DNA of 6,621 nucleotides, from contig JAIRSA010000196.1 in assembly GCA_031255695.1 (NCBI GenBank), positions 1-6,621 of the forward strand. The letters run 5' to 3'. The notes under the pieces were generated by a model, which saw only the letters and a list, made by a program, of their open reading frames with translations, did no database searches and was not told where the DNA came from. This stretch comes from Eubacteriales Family XIII. Incertae Sedis bacterium. GTDB lineage: Bacteria; Bacillota; Clostridia; Peptostreptococcales; Anaerovoracaceae. Positions 5,051-6,621 of this stretch are shown here, one piece after another (position 1 is the first letter of the stretch; each line of letters starts with the position of its first letter). A program made the translations under genes and the position numbers.

Positions 5051-5806
5051 ATGTATTGTTCGAAGTGTGGGAAGAAGAATATAGACCTTGCCAGGTTCTG
5101 CGCGTACTGCGGCAGCGCAATGGCGGACGGGCTTCCAAGGCCGGCCGGCGCGGCGCATGCGCCCACAGGCGCCTGGCAGGCGCCAGGCGGGCCGGGGCAG
5201 GCAGCCCAGCGCCAGGCGCCCGCAGGCGCGGCAGATGTCTGGGAGCAGGCGCCCGCAGGCGCGGCAGCGCCGGGCGCCGGGCAGGCGGCGTTGCGTGGCC
5301 CCAAGCAGACGCCGTACTGGGAACTGCCCAAACGGCCGCTGAATATGTTCTACTGGAGCACGCCGCCGGCACCGGACGCCGCAGGCGCGCATCCGGCCGC
5401 AGCGGACAGCGCGGGCTCGCAGCCCGCCGTGGCGGCGCTCTTCACGGCCTCCGCGCCGGAACCCACGCCGACCGCAGCCGTGCAGACTGCGCCGGAACCC
5501 ACGCCATGGCCAGCGCAGGGAGCCGCAAAGGCCGCGCCGGAATCCACGCCATGGCCAGCGCAGGGAGCAACGCAAGCCGCGCCGGCCGCAGCCGCACGGC
5601 CAGCGTCTACAGCCGCGCCACGGCCAGCGCCGGAGGCCATATCGGCTTCCGCGCCAGGTGGCCCCCAGCAGGCCGCCCCGGTCTTCCCCGAACCGCCGAA
5701 GCCGCCCTGGATGGCAGGGCGCGGCCAGCAGCGCGGGCAGCAGGCCGAGGCGCAGGGGCTATCGGTGCTCCGGCCGCAGGGCAGCGAGCCCAGATACGGG
5801 ACATGA
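5051..5806 (+). CDS. Zinc-ribbon protein with a long Ala/Pro-rich disordered tail
   Basis: The first 24 residues form a double-CxxC zinc ribbon: CSKCG at 3-7 and CAYCG at 17-21, matching the short zinc-ribbon family found at the N-terminus of many Bacillota proteins. In those relatives the ribbon is usually followed by a membrane helix or other domain. Here the remaining 227 residues are rich in Ala, Pro, Gln and Gly. No hydrophobic stretch is long enough for a membrane helix, and there is no signal peptide, so the protein is probably cytoplasmic and largely disordered. A more complex segment lies at about 82-112 (PYWELPKRPLNMFYW) and may be a binding motif. In-frame repeats are at residues 55-76 and 147-176. 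Start and frame are supported by the ribosome binding site and the ribbon. The product of the C-terminal part is uncertain: a frameshift cannot be excluded because other frames are also open in this GC-rich DNA. Function is unknown. Confidence 0.78.
   Translation: MYCSKCGKKNIDLARFCAYCGSAMADGLPRPAGAAHAPTGAWQAPGGPGQAAQRQAPAGAADVWEQAPAGAAAPGAGQAALRGPKQTPYWELPKRPLNMFYWSTPPAPDAAGAHPAAADSAGSQPAVAALFTASAPEPTPTAAVQTAPEPTPWPAQGAAKAAPESTPWPAQGATQAAPAAAARPASTAAPRPAPEAISASAPGGPQQAAPVFPEPPKPPWMAGRGQQRGQQAEAQGLSVLRPQGSEPRYGT
5213..5267 (+). repeat. 22-bp direct repeat, 33-bp period, in the zinc-ribbon gene
   Basis: A perfect 22-bp sequence beginning CAGGCGCCCGCAGG occurs at 5213-5234 and 5246-5267. The period of 33 bp is 11 codons and both copies encode QAPAGAA, so the duplication preserves the reading frame. 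Confidence 0.85.
5489..5578 (+). repeat. 45-bp in-frame tandem repeat in the zinc-ribbon gene
   Basis: Two adjacent 45-bp units at 5489-5533 and 5534-5578 encode APEPTPWPAQGAAKA and APESTPWPAQGATQA (residues 147-176). A shorter related piece, APEPTPTAAVQT, precedes them at 135-146. Preservation of frame and of the TPWPAQG core supports translation in this frame. Confidence 0.88.
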
Positions 5807-5870
5807 TCAGCATTAGGGGCAGCGTGAAATAAAGCCCACAAAGGCCATTTTCGCGCGGTGGCTCAGCTTG

Positions 5871-5887
5871 GCGGCGGCAGGCGCCGC
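5871..5887 (+). promoter_or_regulatory. Stem-loop directly upstream of the lyase start
   Basis: GCGGCG at 5871-5876 pairs with CGCCGC at 5882-5887 around a GCAGG loop, a 6-bp all-GC stem. It ends 3 nt before the ATG at 5891 and occupies the place where a ribosome binding site would be expected. It may restrict initiation, or show that the true start is elsewhere. A regulatory role is inference only. Confidence 0.4.
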
Positions 5888-5890
5888 AGA

Positions 5891-6621
5891 ATGGAGTTTG
5901 ATTTGAAAGCAGAACGTTTGGACCATTACCTCGGCCTCGACCACAAGGAAAATATTTACAGTGCAGCAGAGAAGCTCAAAGGCGTGCTGAAAGCGACGCC
6001 ATTGACATTCAGCGATTTCTTCAGCAATGAATACGGCTGCAAGGTATATATAAAGCCCGAAAACCTTCAAGTCACCGGTTCATATAAAATCCGGGGGGCA
6101 TACAACAAGATCAGCGGTCTGCCGGACAGCGGGCGGGGCGTGATCGCCTCGTCTGCGGGCAACCATGCCCAGGGCGTGGCCTATTCCGCCCAGATCGTCA
6201 AGGTGCCGGCCACCATCGTCATGCCTAGCACGACGCCGCTGCTGAAGGTCAGCGCGACAAAATCATACGGCGCCGACGTGATACTCTATGGCGATGTCTA
6301 CGACGACGCCTACAACAAGGCCATGTCGCTGGCGGAAGAGCGCGGGCTGGAATTCGTGCACCCCTTCGACGATTACGAGATCATATGCGGGCAGGGCACG
6401 GTCGGCCTTGAGATAATAGAGGAATTGGCGGATGTGGACGAGATCATAGTGCCCATCGGCGGGGGCGGGCTTATCGCCGGGACGGCGCTCATCGCCAAGG
6501 CGCTGAAGCCGTCGATAAAGGTCATAGGCGCGGTGCCGGTCGGCGCCATGTCCATGAAGATATCGCTCGAAGAGGGCCGGGTGACGCGCCTCGCGTCGGT
6601 CAAGACCAGCGCGGAAGGCGT
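5891..6621 (+). CDS. ilvA: Threonine ammonia-lyase (threonine dehydratase), 5' part
   Basis: This PLP enzyme deaminates L-threonine to 2-oxobutyrate and ammonia, feeding isoleucine synthesis or threonine catabolism. The frame is open to the window end, so 243 residues of about 400 or more are visible. Fold-type II motifs are in order: SYKIRGAYN (64-72) with the PLP-binding Lys67, SSAGNHAQGVAYSA (87-100), and the phosphate-binding loop GGGGLIAG (190-197). VKTSAEG (237-243) matches the family's region just before the C-terminal half. The missing C-terminus would carry the regulatory ACT-type domain and distinguish biosynthetic IlvA from catabolic TdcB, so the symbol is provisional. ATG 5891 is chosen because it gives a normal N-terminus, but it has no clear Shine-Dalgarno sequence. 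In-frame GTG 5858 and TTG 5903 (with GGAG at 5893-5896) are alternatives. It lies 84 nt after the zinc-ribbon gene. Confidence 0.88.
   Translation, partial: MEFDLKAERLDHYLGLDHKENIYSAAEKLKGVLKATPLTFSDFFSNEYGCKVYIKPENLQVTGSYKIRGAYNKISGLPDSGRGVIASSAGNHAQGVAYSAQIVKVPATIVMPSTTPLLKVSATKSYGADVILYGDVYDDAYNKAMSLAEERGLEFVHPFDDYEIICGQGTVGLEIIEELADVDEIIVPIGGGGLIAGTALIAKALKPSIKVIGAVPVGAMSMKISLEEGRVTRLASVKTSAEG

Noticed and set aside
5056..5832. Alternative plus-strand frame across the zinc-ribbon gene, Arg/Gly/Ala-rich.
   Set aside because: It lacks the zinc ribbon and the well-placed ATG, and the tandem repeats make better sense in the chosen frame. A frameshift near the 3' end is not fully excluded.

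Overview
The window is a GC-rich bacterial segment with every recognisable gene on the + strand. The order der–plsY–gpsA, the strong AAGGAGG-type ribosome binding sites, a TTG start and a secreted protein with paired 'stalk' (copper-amine-oxidase-N-like) domains together suggest a high-GC member of the Bacillota, probably Clostridia. That placement is inference from gene content; no rRNA or marker comparison was possible.

Layout. (1) Positions 1-2540 hold a conserved housekeeping block: the 3' part of der (ribosome-assembly GTPase, cut by the window edge), plsY (acyl-phosphate:glycerol-3-phosphate acyltransferase, overlapping der by 8 nt) and gpsA (glycerol-3-phosphate dehydrogenase). GpsA makes sn-glycerol-3-phosphate and PlsY acylates it, so the pair supplies the first steps of phospholipid synthesis. 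(2) Positions 2541-2827 hold no convincing gene but are dense in short direct repeats and GC-rich hairpins. (3) Positions 2828-4912 encode a 694-residue exported protein: signal peptide (with a lipobox-like alternative), a six-copy 12-residue Trp-containing tandem repeat, two stalk domains and a large C-terminal region I do not recognise, possibly a beta-propeller. (4) Positions 5051-5806 encode a small zinc-ribbon protein whose remainder is Ala/Pro/Gln-rich, internally repeated and lacks a visible membrane segment. (5) Positions 5891-6621 hold the 5' part of a PLP-dependent threonine ammonia-lyase, open to the window end.

A theme of the non-coding DNA is GC-rich stem-loops without a following T-tract: after plsY, after gpsA, after the stalk-protein gene, and just before the lyase start. 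They may be transcript-end, processing or stability elements. I see no CRISPR array, tRNA or rRNA gene, insertion sequence, phage gene or defence system. No clearly novel multi-gene system is visible. The points most worth a second look are the stalk protein, the repeat-rich spacer before it, the unusual zinc-ribbon protein and an altered G5 motif in Der.
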